Part shown: positions 7,954-14,401 of the stretch, piece by piece
Position numbering within the stretch: the first letter of the stretch is position 1
Layout of the letters: each line of letters opens with the position of its first letter
DNA from: DASSBG01 sp965651365
Lineage (GTDB): Bacteria > Pseudomonadota > Gammaproteobacteria > Xanthomonadales > Rhodanobacteraceae
Direction: 5' to 3'
NCBI GenBank assembly: GCA_965651365.1
Contig: CBFGSA010000059.1
Location: forward strand, 1 to 17,328
DNA: 17,328 bases
Notes under the pieces: generated by a model
What the model was told of the DNA's origin: nothing
What the model saw: the letters and a program-made list of their open reading frames with translations, nothing else
Database searches by the model: none
Position numbers and translations under genes: made by a program

Positions 7954-9558
7954 ATGCAACGCACTGCACTGTTTGTTCTTGTCGTGTTGCTGGGCAGCAC
8001 CAGCAATGGCGCACTGGCTGCCAAGGCCGACCAACCGCATGGTCATGCTTCACCCACGGCGAAGGCGATGCAGGCACTGGCCAGCGAACAGTCTTCCAGT
8101 TCCACCGGCAGCGTCAGCGTCGAAGGCCAGCGTATCGGCTACAAGGCCGTGGCCGGCACCATCGTCTTGCACGGCAACGGTGACCAGGAGCACGTCCCCA
8201 CGGCGAGTCTGTTCTACGTGGCCTATTTCAAGAATGGGGCCGACGCCAGCAAGCGGCCAGTGACGTTTCTGTACAACGGCGGCCCCGGTTCGGCCACGGT
8301 CTGGCTGCACATGGGCGCCTTCGGCCCGCGCCGCGTGCTGACAAAAGACGACAGCCACACCCCGGCAGCCCCCTATCGCCTGGTCAACAACGATTACAGC
8401 CTGCTCGATGCGACCGACCTGGTCTTCATCGACGCACCGGCGACCGGCTTTTCGCGGCTGATCGCGCAGGCGCCGGACAAGGACAAGCGCGAAGCGCTGA
8501 TGAAAAAGCGCAACAAGCAGTTTTTCGGTGTCGACGGAGACGGTCAGGCATTCGCCCAGTTCATCACCCGCTTTCTGAGCAAGTACGGGCGCTGGAACTC
8601 GCCCAAATACCTGTTCGGCGAGAGCTACGGCACCACCCGCTCGGCGGTGCTGGCCAACATTCTGACCAACGAAAAATCGGTTGATCTGAATGGCGTGATC
8701 CTGCTCTCGCAGATCCTCAGCTTCGACACCTCGATCGACGGCCCGGAGAACAACCCCGGCATCGACCTGCCCTACATCCTGGGACTGCCCACCTTCGCCG
8801 CCACCGCCTGGTATCACCACAAGCTGCCGCAGCAGGCTGCCGACCTGAAACCATTCGTGGCCGAAGTGGAAAAATTCGCCACCGGTGAATACGCCCAGGC
8901 TCTCATGGCCGGCGGCACGCTGGATGCCGCACGCAAGCAGGCCGTGGCGCAAAAGCTGCACCAGTACACCGGCCTGCCGGTCAAGTACCTGGTCAAGGCC
9001 AATCTGCGCGTCACCGGCGGCATGTTCGAGCACGAACTGCTGGGCGATGACAACAACACCACTGGACGTCTGGATACCCGGTTTTCCGGGCCCAGCATTG
9101 ATCCGATGGGCAAGGACTCGGATTACGATCCGCAGTCCTCGGCCATCAGCTCGGCCTACGTGTCGACCTTCAATGACTACGTGCGCTCCACGCTGAAGTT
9201 TGGCAAGAACCAGCACTACCGCCTGTTTGCCGGTTTCAATCACTGGGACTTCTCGCACAAGGCACCCGGTGCGCACCGCGCCCTGCAGCAGTCGACCAAC
9301 GTGATGCCGGACCTGGCCGCGGCGATGAAGACCGATCCGCTGCTGAAGGTGATGATGGTCGGCGGTTATTACGACCTGGCCACGCCGTTCTTTGCCGCCG
9401 AGCACGAACTGGATCACCTGCCGATTCCGGACGCGCTGCGCAAGAACATTTCCGTGCACCTGTATCCGTCCGGGCACATGGTCTACGCGCACCAGCCCTC
9501 GCTGAAGGCGCTGCACGACGACGTTGCCGCATTCATCCGTGCCACCAACGGCGGCTGA
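7954..9558 (+). CDS. exported serine carboxypeptidase-like protein (peptidase S10)
   Basis: This 534-residue protein belongs to the S10 serine carboxypeptidase family (alpha/beta hydrolase fold). A signal peptide ends near ALA-AK (about residue 23). The oxyanion-hole segment NGGPGSAT starts at residue 108. The catalytic triad can be placed: Ser224 in GESYG, Asp474 in GGYYDLATP and His508 in YPSGHMVY. The family removes single amino acids from peptide C-termini, usually at acidic pH; this member's own substrate is unknown. The start at ATG 7954 is supported by GGAGG about seven bases upstream and by the signal peptide, although the frame is open much further upstream. It is divergent from the exported amidohydrolase, suggesting shared control of extracytoplasmic peptide or amide breakdown. 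A perfect hairpin 57 bases after the stop may end its transcript. Confidence 0.94.
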   Translation: MQRTALFVLVVLLGSTSNGALAAKADQPHGHASPTAKAMQALASEQSSSSTGSVSVEGQRIGYKAVAGTIVLHGNGDQEHVPTASLFYVAYFKNGADASKRPVTFLYNGGPGSATVWLHMGAFGPRRVLTKDDSHTPAAPYRLVNNDYSLLDATDLVFIDAPATGFSRLIAQAPDKDKREALMKKRNKQFFGVDGDGQAFAQFITRFLSKYGRWNSPKYLFGESYGTTRSAVLANILTNEKSVDLNGVILLSQILSFDTSIDGPENNPGIDLPYILGLPTFAATAWYHHKLPQQAADLKPFVAEVEKFATGEYAQALMAGGTLDAARKQAVAQKLHQYTGLPVKYLVKANLRVTGGMFEHELLGDDNNTTGRLDTRFSGPSIDPMGKDSDYDPQSSAISSAYVSTFNDYVRSTLKFGKNQHYRLFAGFNHWDFSHKAPGAHRALQQSTNVMPDLAAAMKTDPLLKVMMVGGYYDLATPFFAAEHELDHLPIPDALRKNISVHLYPSGHMVYAHQPSLKALHDDVAAFIRATNGG

Positions 9559-9614
9559 TCGCCTGCCGCCGCATTTCTCCCGGCAAGAGCCAGGCAGGGC
9601 GCGACCATGGGGAA

Positions 9615-9648
9615 CACGATGGAGGCGATGTCTGTCGCCTCCATCGTG
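9615..9648. terminator. perfect 14-bp hairpin after the carboxypeptidase gene
   Basis: CACGATGGAGGCGA (9615-9628) and its exact reverse complement (9635-9648) surround a 6-base loop. It lies 57 bases after the stop codon at 9558. No T-run follows on either strand, so it is not a textbook intrinsic terminator. It could protect the 3' end of the message or work with Rho. Part of the 365-bp gap 9559-9923, which otherwise holds only the gene remnant described separately. Confidence 0.55.
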
Positions 9649-9687
9649 CATCGGAGCCCAGGGAATCAGTACCGCCGCGCCGATGCT

Positions 9688-9910
9688 GTCGAAGCCGTTG
9701 GCAAAGACCACATCCAGGCTGGAGTTGTACGGGCCGTGCGCGTTGCAGAAAATCAGCGTGCCGATCTCGCCGCCGACCGACCACAACGCGAATCGGCTGG
9801 GCCCGGACCAGGTTTCCGCTGACCACGTCGGTCGTGCGCAACCGGGGCGCGGGTGCCACGGTCACGCCCGCAATCTCCCCCGCCCAGGTCAGCCCGGCAA
9901 ACGCTAGCCC
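9688..9910 (-). pseudogene. frameshifted remnant of a gene with a VVFANGFD segment
   Basis: On the minus strand, one frame reads AGLTWAGEIAGVTVAPAPRL onward to RVVVG. A second frame then continues GEIGTLIFCNAHGPYNSSL into DVVFANGFD. Both halves use mostly G or C at third codon positions, like the real genes nearby. The frames join cleanly if one copy of a 4-base tandem duplication (gaccgacc on the plus strand, 9775-9782) is removed, giving ...VVVGGEIGTLIF.... No start codon or N-terminal half can be found, because the reading runs back into the methyltransferase 3' end. No stop codon closely follows the tail. I read it as a decayed 3' fragment. The terminal segment resembles the VVFHDPFD tail of the protein at 12462-13736. 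The parent family is not recognised. Confidence 0.4.
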
Positions 9911-9918
9911 GGCGGGCT
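9906..9918. repeat. 13-base palindrome after the methyltransferase stop
   Basis: AGCCCG and CGGGCT flank a single central base, immediately downstream (minus strand) of the methyltransferase stop at 9924-9926. Such a tight palindrome folds poorly as a single RNA hairpin, and no T-run follows it. It may be a protein-binding site or chance in GC-rich DNA. Confidence 0.25.
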
Positions 9919-9923
9919 GCCTG

Positions 9924-10682
9924 TCAAAGCGGCGGTCCCGGCTTGCGCCGCACGCGCAGATGAAACTCCCAGCGCACCGGGCGCGTCACCCGGCCAGCGC
10001 CCCACGCTGCACGCACGCAGTCTTCGATCAGGCACACCGGGTCTTCCCCGTACGCCTGGAGGTATTTCTGGCTGGCCGACCACGAGCGCAGATAGGCCAG
10101 CAATTGCCGTGCATTCCACTGCATGACCATCTCGAAGCGCGGCGCTGCCAGCGGCTCGAACGGAAAGTCCAGGTCGGCATAGCCGTTGACCACCATGTCG
10201 CGTTCGGGCATCCAGTAGGGGCCGGTGAGATCGCGATACAGATGCTCGATATGGACATCGATTTCCGGCGCCACATGGCACCCGGCATAGCTCCATGCCG
10301 CAAATACGCCACCGGGGCGCAGTACCCGTGCGACTTCGGCGAAAAACGCCGCATGCTCGAACCAGTGCAGCGCCTGACCGACCGTGACCAGGTCGACACT
10401 GGCAGCGGCCAGGCTGGAATGCTCGGCCGGTTCGACCCGGTAGTGCACACGCGGGTTCGGTGTAGCCTGGGCGATCTGATCGCCGCTGGGGTCGGTGGCG
10501 ACCACCTGGTCGAAGTGCCCGGCCAGCGCCACGGCCACCTGACCATTGCCGCAGCCGGGATCCCAGGCCCGCGCGCGGGACGGTGCCTGACTGGCCAGCC
10601 AGGCAAACAGGGCTGCCGGATAGGTCGGCCGCGCCTGGCGATACAGCGCGGCGTGTCCGGAAAAATGATCCTTGAAAGTCAT
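9924..10682 (-). CDS. class I SAM-dependent methyltransferase
   Basis: This is a 252-residue cytoplasmic methyltransferase of the class I Rossmann-like fold (Methyltransf_11 style, with some resemblance to yeast trans-aconitate methyltransferase relatives). The N-terminal FSGHAALYRQARPTYP is typical of this subgroup. Motif I is WDPGCGNGQ (40-48), the acidic residue after strand 2 is Asp64 in VATDPSGDQI, LVTVGQALHWF follows at about 98-108, and LRPGGVFAAW is at 121-130. The substrate is unknown. I chose ATG 10682 because the homologous-looking sequence starts there and it overlaps the rluE stop in an ATGA. The frame is open to 10898 but that extension runs through rluE. Coupling to rluE suggests co-expression, not necessarily a shared substrate. 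Confidence 0.92.
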   Translation of the reverse strand: MTFKDHFSGHAALYRQARPTYPAALFAWLASQAPSRARAWDPGCGNGQVAVALAGHFDQVVATDPSGDQIAQATPNPRVHYRVEPAEHSSLAAASVDLVTVGQALHWFEHAAFFAEVARVLRPGGVFAAWSYAGCHVAPEIDVHIEHLYRDLTGPYWMPERDMVVNGYADLDFPFEPLAAPRFEMVMQWNARQLLAYLRSWSASQKYLQAYGEDPVCLIEDCVRAAWGAGRVTRPVRWEFHLRVRRKPGPPL

Positions 10683-11230
10683 GTGCGGCACTCGTCGAGC
10701 ATCCGCCAGGCACCGGGCGCCAGGTTGGCCAGATCGTGGTTGTCGACCGCAATGCGAACCAGGCGCAGCGTGGGCAAGCCGACCGCAGCCGTCATGCGCC
10801 GCACCTGACGGTTGCGTCCTTCGCGGATGCTCAGCTCCAGCCAGCTCGTCGACACGGTCTTGCGAAAGCGCACGGGTGGGTCGCGCGGCCACAGCCAATC
10901 TGGCGCATCGAGCACACGCGCATCGGCCGGTCGGGTAACGCCATCCTTGAGCTTGACGCCGCGGCGCAGCCGCGCCAGCGTCTGCTGGTCTGGAATGCCC
11001 TCGACCTGCACCAGGTAGGTCTTGGGCCGCTTGTGACGCGGATCGGTCAGACGGTGCGCCAGCGCGCCATCGTCGGTCAACAGCAGCAGCCCCTCGCTGT
11101 CGCGATCCAGTCGACCGGCGGCATAGACCCCTGGCGGCAAGCCGAATTCAGCAAGGGTCGGACGCGGCCTGTTGCTGTTGTCGGTGAATTGGCACAGCAC
11201 ACCAAACGGCTTGTTGAATGCGATCAGCAT
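10679..11230 (-). CDS. rluE: 23S rRNA pseudouridine synthase RluE
   Basis: RluE belongs to the RsuA family and isomerises one uridine of 23S rRNA (U2457 in E. coli) to pseudouridine. The 183-residue protein starts directly with the catalytic fold and has no S4 domain, as expected for RluE. The catalytic Asp42 lies in GRLDRDSEGLLLLT. KTYLVQVEGIP, the WLWPRDPPVRFRKTV segment and SIREGRNRQVRRMTAAVGLPTLRL follow the E. coli RluE pattern closely. It is slightly shorter than E. coli RluE (217 residues), mainly at the N-terminus. Its stop overlaps the start of the methyltransferase gene that follows on the minus strand. Identification as RluE rather than another RsuA member rests on the WPRxPP segment and the lack of S4. 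Confidence 0.94.
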   Translation of the reverse strand: MLIAFNKPFGVLCQFTDNSNRPRPTLAEFGLPPGVYAAGRLDRDSEGLLLLTDDGALAHRLTDPRHKRPKTYLVQVEGIPDQQTLARLRRGVKLKDGVTRPADARVLDAPDWLWPRDPPVRFRKTVSTSWLELSIREGRNRQVRRMTAAVGLPTLRLVRIAVDNHDLANLAPGAWRMLDECRT

Positions 11231-11239
11231 TCGGCAGCG

Positions 11240-11316
11240 TGCAGGAGCGGGCCATGCCCGCGATGGGCCTGGAATGGGGATTCACGCTCATTGTTCGCGG
11301 GCATGGCGCTCCTACA
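11240..11316. repeat. REP-like inverted repeat, GTAGGAGCG type
   Basis: The left arm at 11240-11263 (TGCAGGAGCGGGCCATGCCCGCGA) pairs with 11295-11316, whose reverse complement is TGTAGGAGCGCCATGCCCGCGA. The arms differ by one substitution and a 2-base indel, and the spacer is 31 bases. GTAGGAGCG...CGCGA elements are a familiar repeat type in Pseudomonas and Xanthomonadales. It fills the gap between rluE and the lipoprotein gene, and its right arm contains that gene's TAG stop codon. It may stabilise or end the upstream message. Confidence 0.85.
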
Positions 11317-12292
11317 TCGGTTGTGCCGGCGATTTGTCCATGCCGCTCTTCTGGATCTGGTCGGGCTTGGGCTTGATGAAGCGCAAGGTCATCCGGTCCG
11401 ACTCGCCAATCGCCTCGTATTTGGCCTTGTCCTTGTCGCCGAGTGTCAGGGTCGGCGGCAACGTCCACACGCCCTTGGCGTGGTCGTGTGTGTCCTTCGG
11501 GTTGGCGTTGATTTCGCTTTCGGCATCCAGCGTGAACCCGGCATCGGTGGCCAGCTTGATCACGTAGGCCAGCGGCAGATAGCCCGAGCCCTTGACCTTG
11601 GCCACGTCAGCGCCCTTGTCGGCGCGGTGGTCGACCACGCCAAGAATGCCACCGGGCTTGAGTACCTTGAAAAAGCCCTCGAACATGCCCGGTGCATAGC
11701 CGCCCATGACCCAGTTGTGGGCATTGCGGAAGGTCAGCACGCGGTCGGCCGAGTCGGCCGGCCCGAACACGGGATTCTTGCGATCAAACTCGATAACCTC
11801 GGCCTTGCCGAACTGGGCCGGATGCGCCTTGAACAGTTTCTGCAGGGCGGTTTCGTTCTGCGCGGCTTCGGATTGCGGCTTTTGCGGCTTCATCACGGCT
11901 GCGACGTAATGGCCGTCCACGGCCAGCCAGGGTGCCAAAATCTCGGCATACCAGCCACCACCGGGGGTGATCTCGATCACGCTCATGTCCGGCTTGACCT
12001 CGAAGAACTCAAGGGTCTGCGCCGGGTGGCGATACGTGTCCCGGGCCTTGTTGGCCGGCGAGCGCCAGGCGCCCTTGAGCACGGCATCAAGCTGTCCGGC
12101 ATAAAGCTGGTCAGCGGTCACCGGCGGCGGGGCTTCATCCGGCTGATCCAGCGGGGCCGAAGTCGCGGCGGCCACACTGGCGGCGCTCGTGGGCGCGTTC
12201 GCATTGGCGGCAGGCGCGGTCGCGTCGGTCGAGGACGACTGGCATGCAGCCAGCAACAGGGTGCACAGGGTCAGACTTGCGAGCTTCAACAT
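11312..12292 (-). CDS. predicted lipoprotein with methyltransferase fold (COG4798-like)
   Basis: This 326-residue protein begins with a lipoprotein signal peptide: hydrophobic residues 5-16 followed by the lipobox LAAC with Cys17. A low-complexity Ala/Ser/Thr/Pro linker follows (about 18-60). The rest resembles a class I methyltransferase of the 'predicted methyltransferase' COG4798 type. It has IEITPGGGWYAEIL (106-119) in the place of SAM motif I, the DRVLTFRNAHNWVM segment, and LKPGGILGVVDHRAD further on. Lipid attachment would place the domain in the periplasm, where free SAM is not expected, so catalysis by the usual route is doubtful. The start is supported by GGGAG seven bases upstream. 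It is divergent from the beta-helix gene and lies upstream of rluE on the same strand. Its function is unknown. Confidence 0.88.
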   Translation of the reverse strand: MLKLASLTLCTLLLAACQSSSTDATAPAANANAPTSAASVAAATSAPLDQPDEAPPPVTADQLYAGQLDAVLKGAWRSPANKARDTYRHPAQTLEFFEVKPDMSVIEITPGGGWYAEILAPWLAVDGHYVAAVMKPQKPQSEAAQNETALQKLFKAHPAQFGKAEVIEFDRKNPVFGPADSADRVLTFRNAHNWVMGGYAPGMFEGFFKVLKPGGILGVVDHRADKGADVAKVKGSGYLPLAYVIKLATDAGFTLDAESEINANPKDTHDHAKGVWTLPPTLTLGDKDKAKYEAIGESDRMTLRFIKPKPDQIQKSGMDKSPAQPM

Positions 12293-12377
12293 CTGCGTTC
12301 TCCCATGAACGGATTGTCGGCAGCCGCATCAGGGCGGCGTGCACCATTGTAGCCACCCGGACAGGGCAGTAACACCT

Positions 12378-12402
12378 GGCGCTTCGGCGCCTTGTCGTTT
12401 TT
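12378..12402 (+). terminator. hairpin plus T-rich tract in a divergent intergenic region
   Basis: GGCGC-TTCG-GCGCC (12378-12391) is a perfect 5-bp stem with a stable UUCG-type loop. TTGTCGTTTTT follows it on the plus strand. This has the form of an intrinsic terminator, but no plus-strand gene ends nearby. It lies 60 bases before the start of the 12462 gene. If that gene's promoter is further upstream, the hairpin could act as a leader attenuator; otherwise it may block read-through or be fortuitous. Confidence 0.4.
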
Positions 12403-12424
12403 CACTTGCGAATGCGTATTCCAG

Positions 12425-12443
12425 GACAGGGTATTCCCCTGTC
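12425..12443. promoter_or_regulatory. inverted repeat 18 bases before the 12462 gene
   Basis: GACAGGG (12425-12431) and CCCTGTC (12437-12443) form a perfect 7-bp dyad around TATTC, just upstream of the AGGA ribosome binding site. It may be an operator overlapping a promoter (a weak TTGCGA/GGGTAT pair with 17-base spacing is visible around it) or a leader hairpin. Confidence 0.3.
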
Positions 12444-12461
12444 ACCCGACCAGGAACGCAC

Positions 12462-13736
12462 ATGAAAAAGCACATTGCCACACTGACCGCCCTGCTGCTG
12501 TCCGCAGGCATGGCCCAGGCCACCAACTTCACCGTCAACAGCGAAGCCGACGTCTACGACGACAATCCCGGCGATGGCACCTGCCACGCCTATCTCGGGC
12601 TGCCAGGCGTGTGCACCCTGCGCGCGGCGATCCAGGAAGCCAATGCCCACCCGGGAACCGACACCATCTACCTGAGCCAAGGGCAGACCTATACTCTGAC
12701 CCGCAGCGGCATTGACGACAATGCCGGCAGTGGCGATCTCGACATCACCGATGACGTGAACATCATTTTCTTTGCCAGCGGCCAGCGGCCGGTGGTGGAT
12801 GCCAACGGCCAGGAGCGCGCCTTCGAGATTCACTCCGGCAGCGTGACGCTGTTCGGCTTCGACATCACCGGCGGCGACGCCACGGTACCGGGTGACGCGG
12901 CCGGCGGCGCGGTGGCGGTGAACTTTGGCGCTGGCAACGTGTTCCTGTCGGTCATGCGCATGTACGGCAACCGCGCCAACTTTGGCGGCGCGCTGTACAA
13001 CGACGGCCCTGCCACGACGCTGTACGCCAGCGAGCTGTACGACAACGAGCACGTCTCCGGTTTCGCCAACAGCTCCAGCAGTGCGGTACGCAACCGCGGC
13101 ACGCTGACGATTGATTCGAGCAGCATTTTCGCCAACGCCCGCAGCGGTGGCTTCAACGCGATCGCGGTCAGCAATTACCCGCCCAATACAGGCACGCCCA
13201 CGCTGACCGTCATCAACAGCACCATCGCCAGCAACACCGGCAACGGCCTGCTCAGCGCAGACGACTCGACGCTGACGCTGCGCAACACCACCATCGCCGG
13301 CAACAGCGGGGTGGGCATGCAGATCACCGGACTGGACGGCGAAGTCTTCATGCGCAACAGCGTCATTGCGCACAACGGCACCGCAGACTGCGCGATATCC
13401 ACAGCCACGTCAATCTTGAACAACAACCGCTACAACATGGACTCGGACGACACCTGCGAACTGTCCGGCGGTTCATCCAACTATCCGGCCACCGACCCGC
13501 GCCTGACGCCACTGGCCTATCGCGGTGGCCTGACCATGGTCAGCTGGCCACTGACCGACAGCCCGCTGATCGACATGGGTCATCCGGTCATCGGCATCAT
13601 CGGCTGCGAGGACGACGACCAGCACTTTCAGGACAGGCCGGTCGACTTCGACTTCAGCGGCAACGCCCGCTGCGATGTCGGCGCGGTCGAGCTGAGCGAC
13701 GACGTGGTGTTCCACGATCCGTTCGATCGCCTGTAG
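12462..13736 (+). CDS. exported CSLREA / choice-of-anchor Q-like beta-helix protein
   Basis: This is a 424-residue exported protein. A signal peptide (1-20, cleavage after AQA) is followed by the CSLREA-type entry: PGDGTCHAY with CTLRAAIQEANA at 51-62. Irregular repeats rich in Asn, Gly, Ser and Thr follow (for example NSTIASNTGNGLL, NTTIAGNSGVGM), of the kind that builds right-handed beta-helices in surface proteins. The last quarter has the choice-of-anchor Q pattern: ATDPRLTPLAYRGGLTMVSWPLTDSPLIDMG and finally CDVGAVEL. The protein ends with VVFHDPFDRL, a short tail also suggested in the remnant at 9688-9910. The start at ATG 12462 is supported by AGGA and the signal peptide; the frame is open from 12339. 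Its role is unknown; attachment or surface exposure is inference. The sigma factor gene follows after 77 bp. Confidence 0.88.
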   Translation: MKKHIATLTALLLSAGMAQATNFTVNSEADVYDDNPGDGTCHAYLGLPGVCTLRAAIQEANAHPGTDTIYLSQGQTYTLTRSGIDDNAGSGDLDITDDVNIIFFASGQRPVVDANGQERAFEIHSGSVTLFGFDITGGDATVPGDAAGGAVAVNFGAGNVFLSVMRMYGNRANFGGALYNDGPATTLYASELYDNEHVSGFANSSSSAVRNRGTLTIDSSSIFANARSGGFNAIAVSNYPPNTGTPTLTVINSTIASNTGNGLLSADDSTLTLRNTTIAGNSGVGMQITGLDGEVFMRNSVIAHNGTADCAISTATSILNNNRYNMDSDDTCELSGGSSNYPATDPRLTPLAYRGGLTMVSWPLTDSPLIDMGHPVIGIIGCEDDDQHFQDRPVDFDFSGNARCDVGAVELSDDVVFHDPFDRL

Positions 13737-13746
13737 TGGCGGAGGC

Positions 13747-13758
13747 GCAAGCGCTTGC
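13747..13758. promoter_or_regulatory. 12-bp perfect palindrome before the sigma factor gene
   Basis: GCAAGCGCTTGC is a perfect palindrome, 11 bases after the stop of the beta-helix gene and 55 bases before the sigma factor start. It could be an operator. No T-run follows it, so it is unlikely to be an intrinsic terminator. Confidence 0.3.
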
Positions 13759-13813
13759 AAAATGGCCTGTGCCGGGGCAGTCTTGCGTGACCTGCAGGCC
13801 CGTGGAGGCCGGG

Positions 13814-14401
13814 ATGGTGCAAGGCCGCGATTCGACCCGGGGGGATCGGCCCGCCGGAGCTTCGGCGCCGGCGGTGCTCGCGAGCAGCTTTCCTCCCGTG
13901 TATGCCGAGCTCAAGGGCCTGGCCCACGCGGCGCTCAGGCGCATGCGCCCCGGTGCGACGCTGTCCACCACCGGCCTGGTACACGAGGCGTGGCTGAAAC
14001 TGGTCGATGCGCCGGATCTGAAGCTGGAAAGCCGCGAGCACCTGCTGGCGCTGTGCGCCCGCGCCATGCGCCAGATCGTGGTCGATCACGCGCGCCGGCG
14101 CCTGGCCGACAAGCGCGGCGGTGGCCGCACCCGACTGTCGCTGAGCGCGGTGCAGCCGGACAGCGGTGACCGCCCCGAGCAGGTACTGGCGCTGGACGAG
14201 GCCATCAGCGCGCTGGCCGAGCGCGACCCGCGCCTGGTCGAACTGATCGAACTGCGCGTGTTCGCAGGCCTGTCCACCAGCGAAGCCGCCGACGTGCTGG
14301 ATCTGAGCGTGCGCAGCGTGCAGCGCGACTGGTTGCGCGCGCGTGCCTGGATCGGTGCGGCGCTGATGACCGATCCGGCCCCGCCTGCGGCGGGCGGATG
14401 A
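13814..14401 (+). CDS. ECF-like RNA polymerase sigma factor (TIGR02999-type)
   Basis: This 195-residue sigma-70 family factor is of the ECF-like group often found next to Ser/Thr kinases. Region 2 runs from PPVYAELKGLAHAALRRMRPG through TGLVHEAWLKLVD and MRQIVVDHARRRLADKRGGG (about 27-105). Region 4 is ALAERDPRLVELIELRVFAGLSTSEAADVLDLSVRSVQRDW, with the helix-turn-helix in its second half. Where many ECF factors have the acidic DAED stretch of region 2.2, this one has Ser51-Thr52-Thr53 before GLVHEAW. I chose ATG 13814 because GGAGG lies five bases upstream; a GTG at 13736 would overlap the preceding stop codon and give an unlikely leader. It overlaps the kinase gene in an ATGA. No anti-sigma gene is adjacent, so control by the kinase is a reasonable inference. 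Confidence 0.92.
   Translation: MVQGRDSTRGDRPAGASAPAVLASSFPPVYAELKGLAHAALRRMRPGATLSTTGLVHEAWLKLVDAPDLKLESREHLLALCARAMRQIVVDHARRRLADKRGGGRTRLSLSAVQPDSGDRPEQVLALDEAISALAERDPRLVELIELRVFAGLSTSEAADVLDLSVRSVQRDWLRARAWIGAALMTDPAPPAAGG

Noticed and set aside
7807..8046. 80-residue N-terminal extension of the amidohydrolase
   Set aside because: The extension would overlap the divergent carboxypeptidase start and would bury a clear signal peptide that has its own ribosome binding site.
8050..9786. 578-codon minus-strand frame opposite the carboxypeptidase
   Set aside because: Most of it is antisense to the S10 gene and its triad. Only its first ~35 codons look gene-like, and these are reported as part of the remnant at 9688-9910.
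10736..12352. 538-codon plus-strand frame opposite rluE and the lipoprotein gene
   Set aside because: It crosses two real minus-strand genes and their intergenic repeat, and shows no domain.
12339..12461. 41-residue extension of the beta-helix protein upstream of ATG 12462
   Set aside because: It includes the hairpin and T-rich tract and would place the signal peptide internally.
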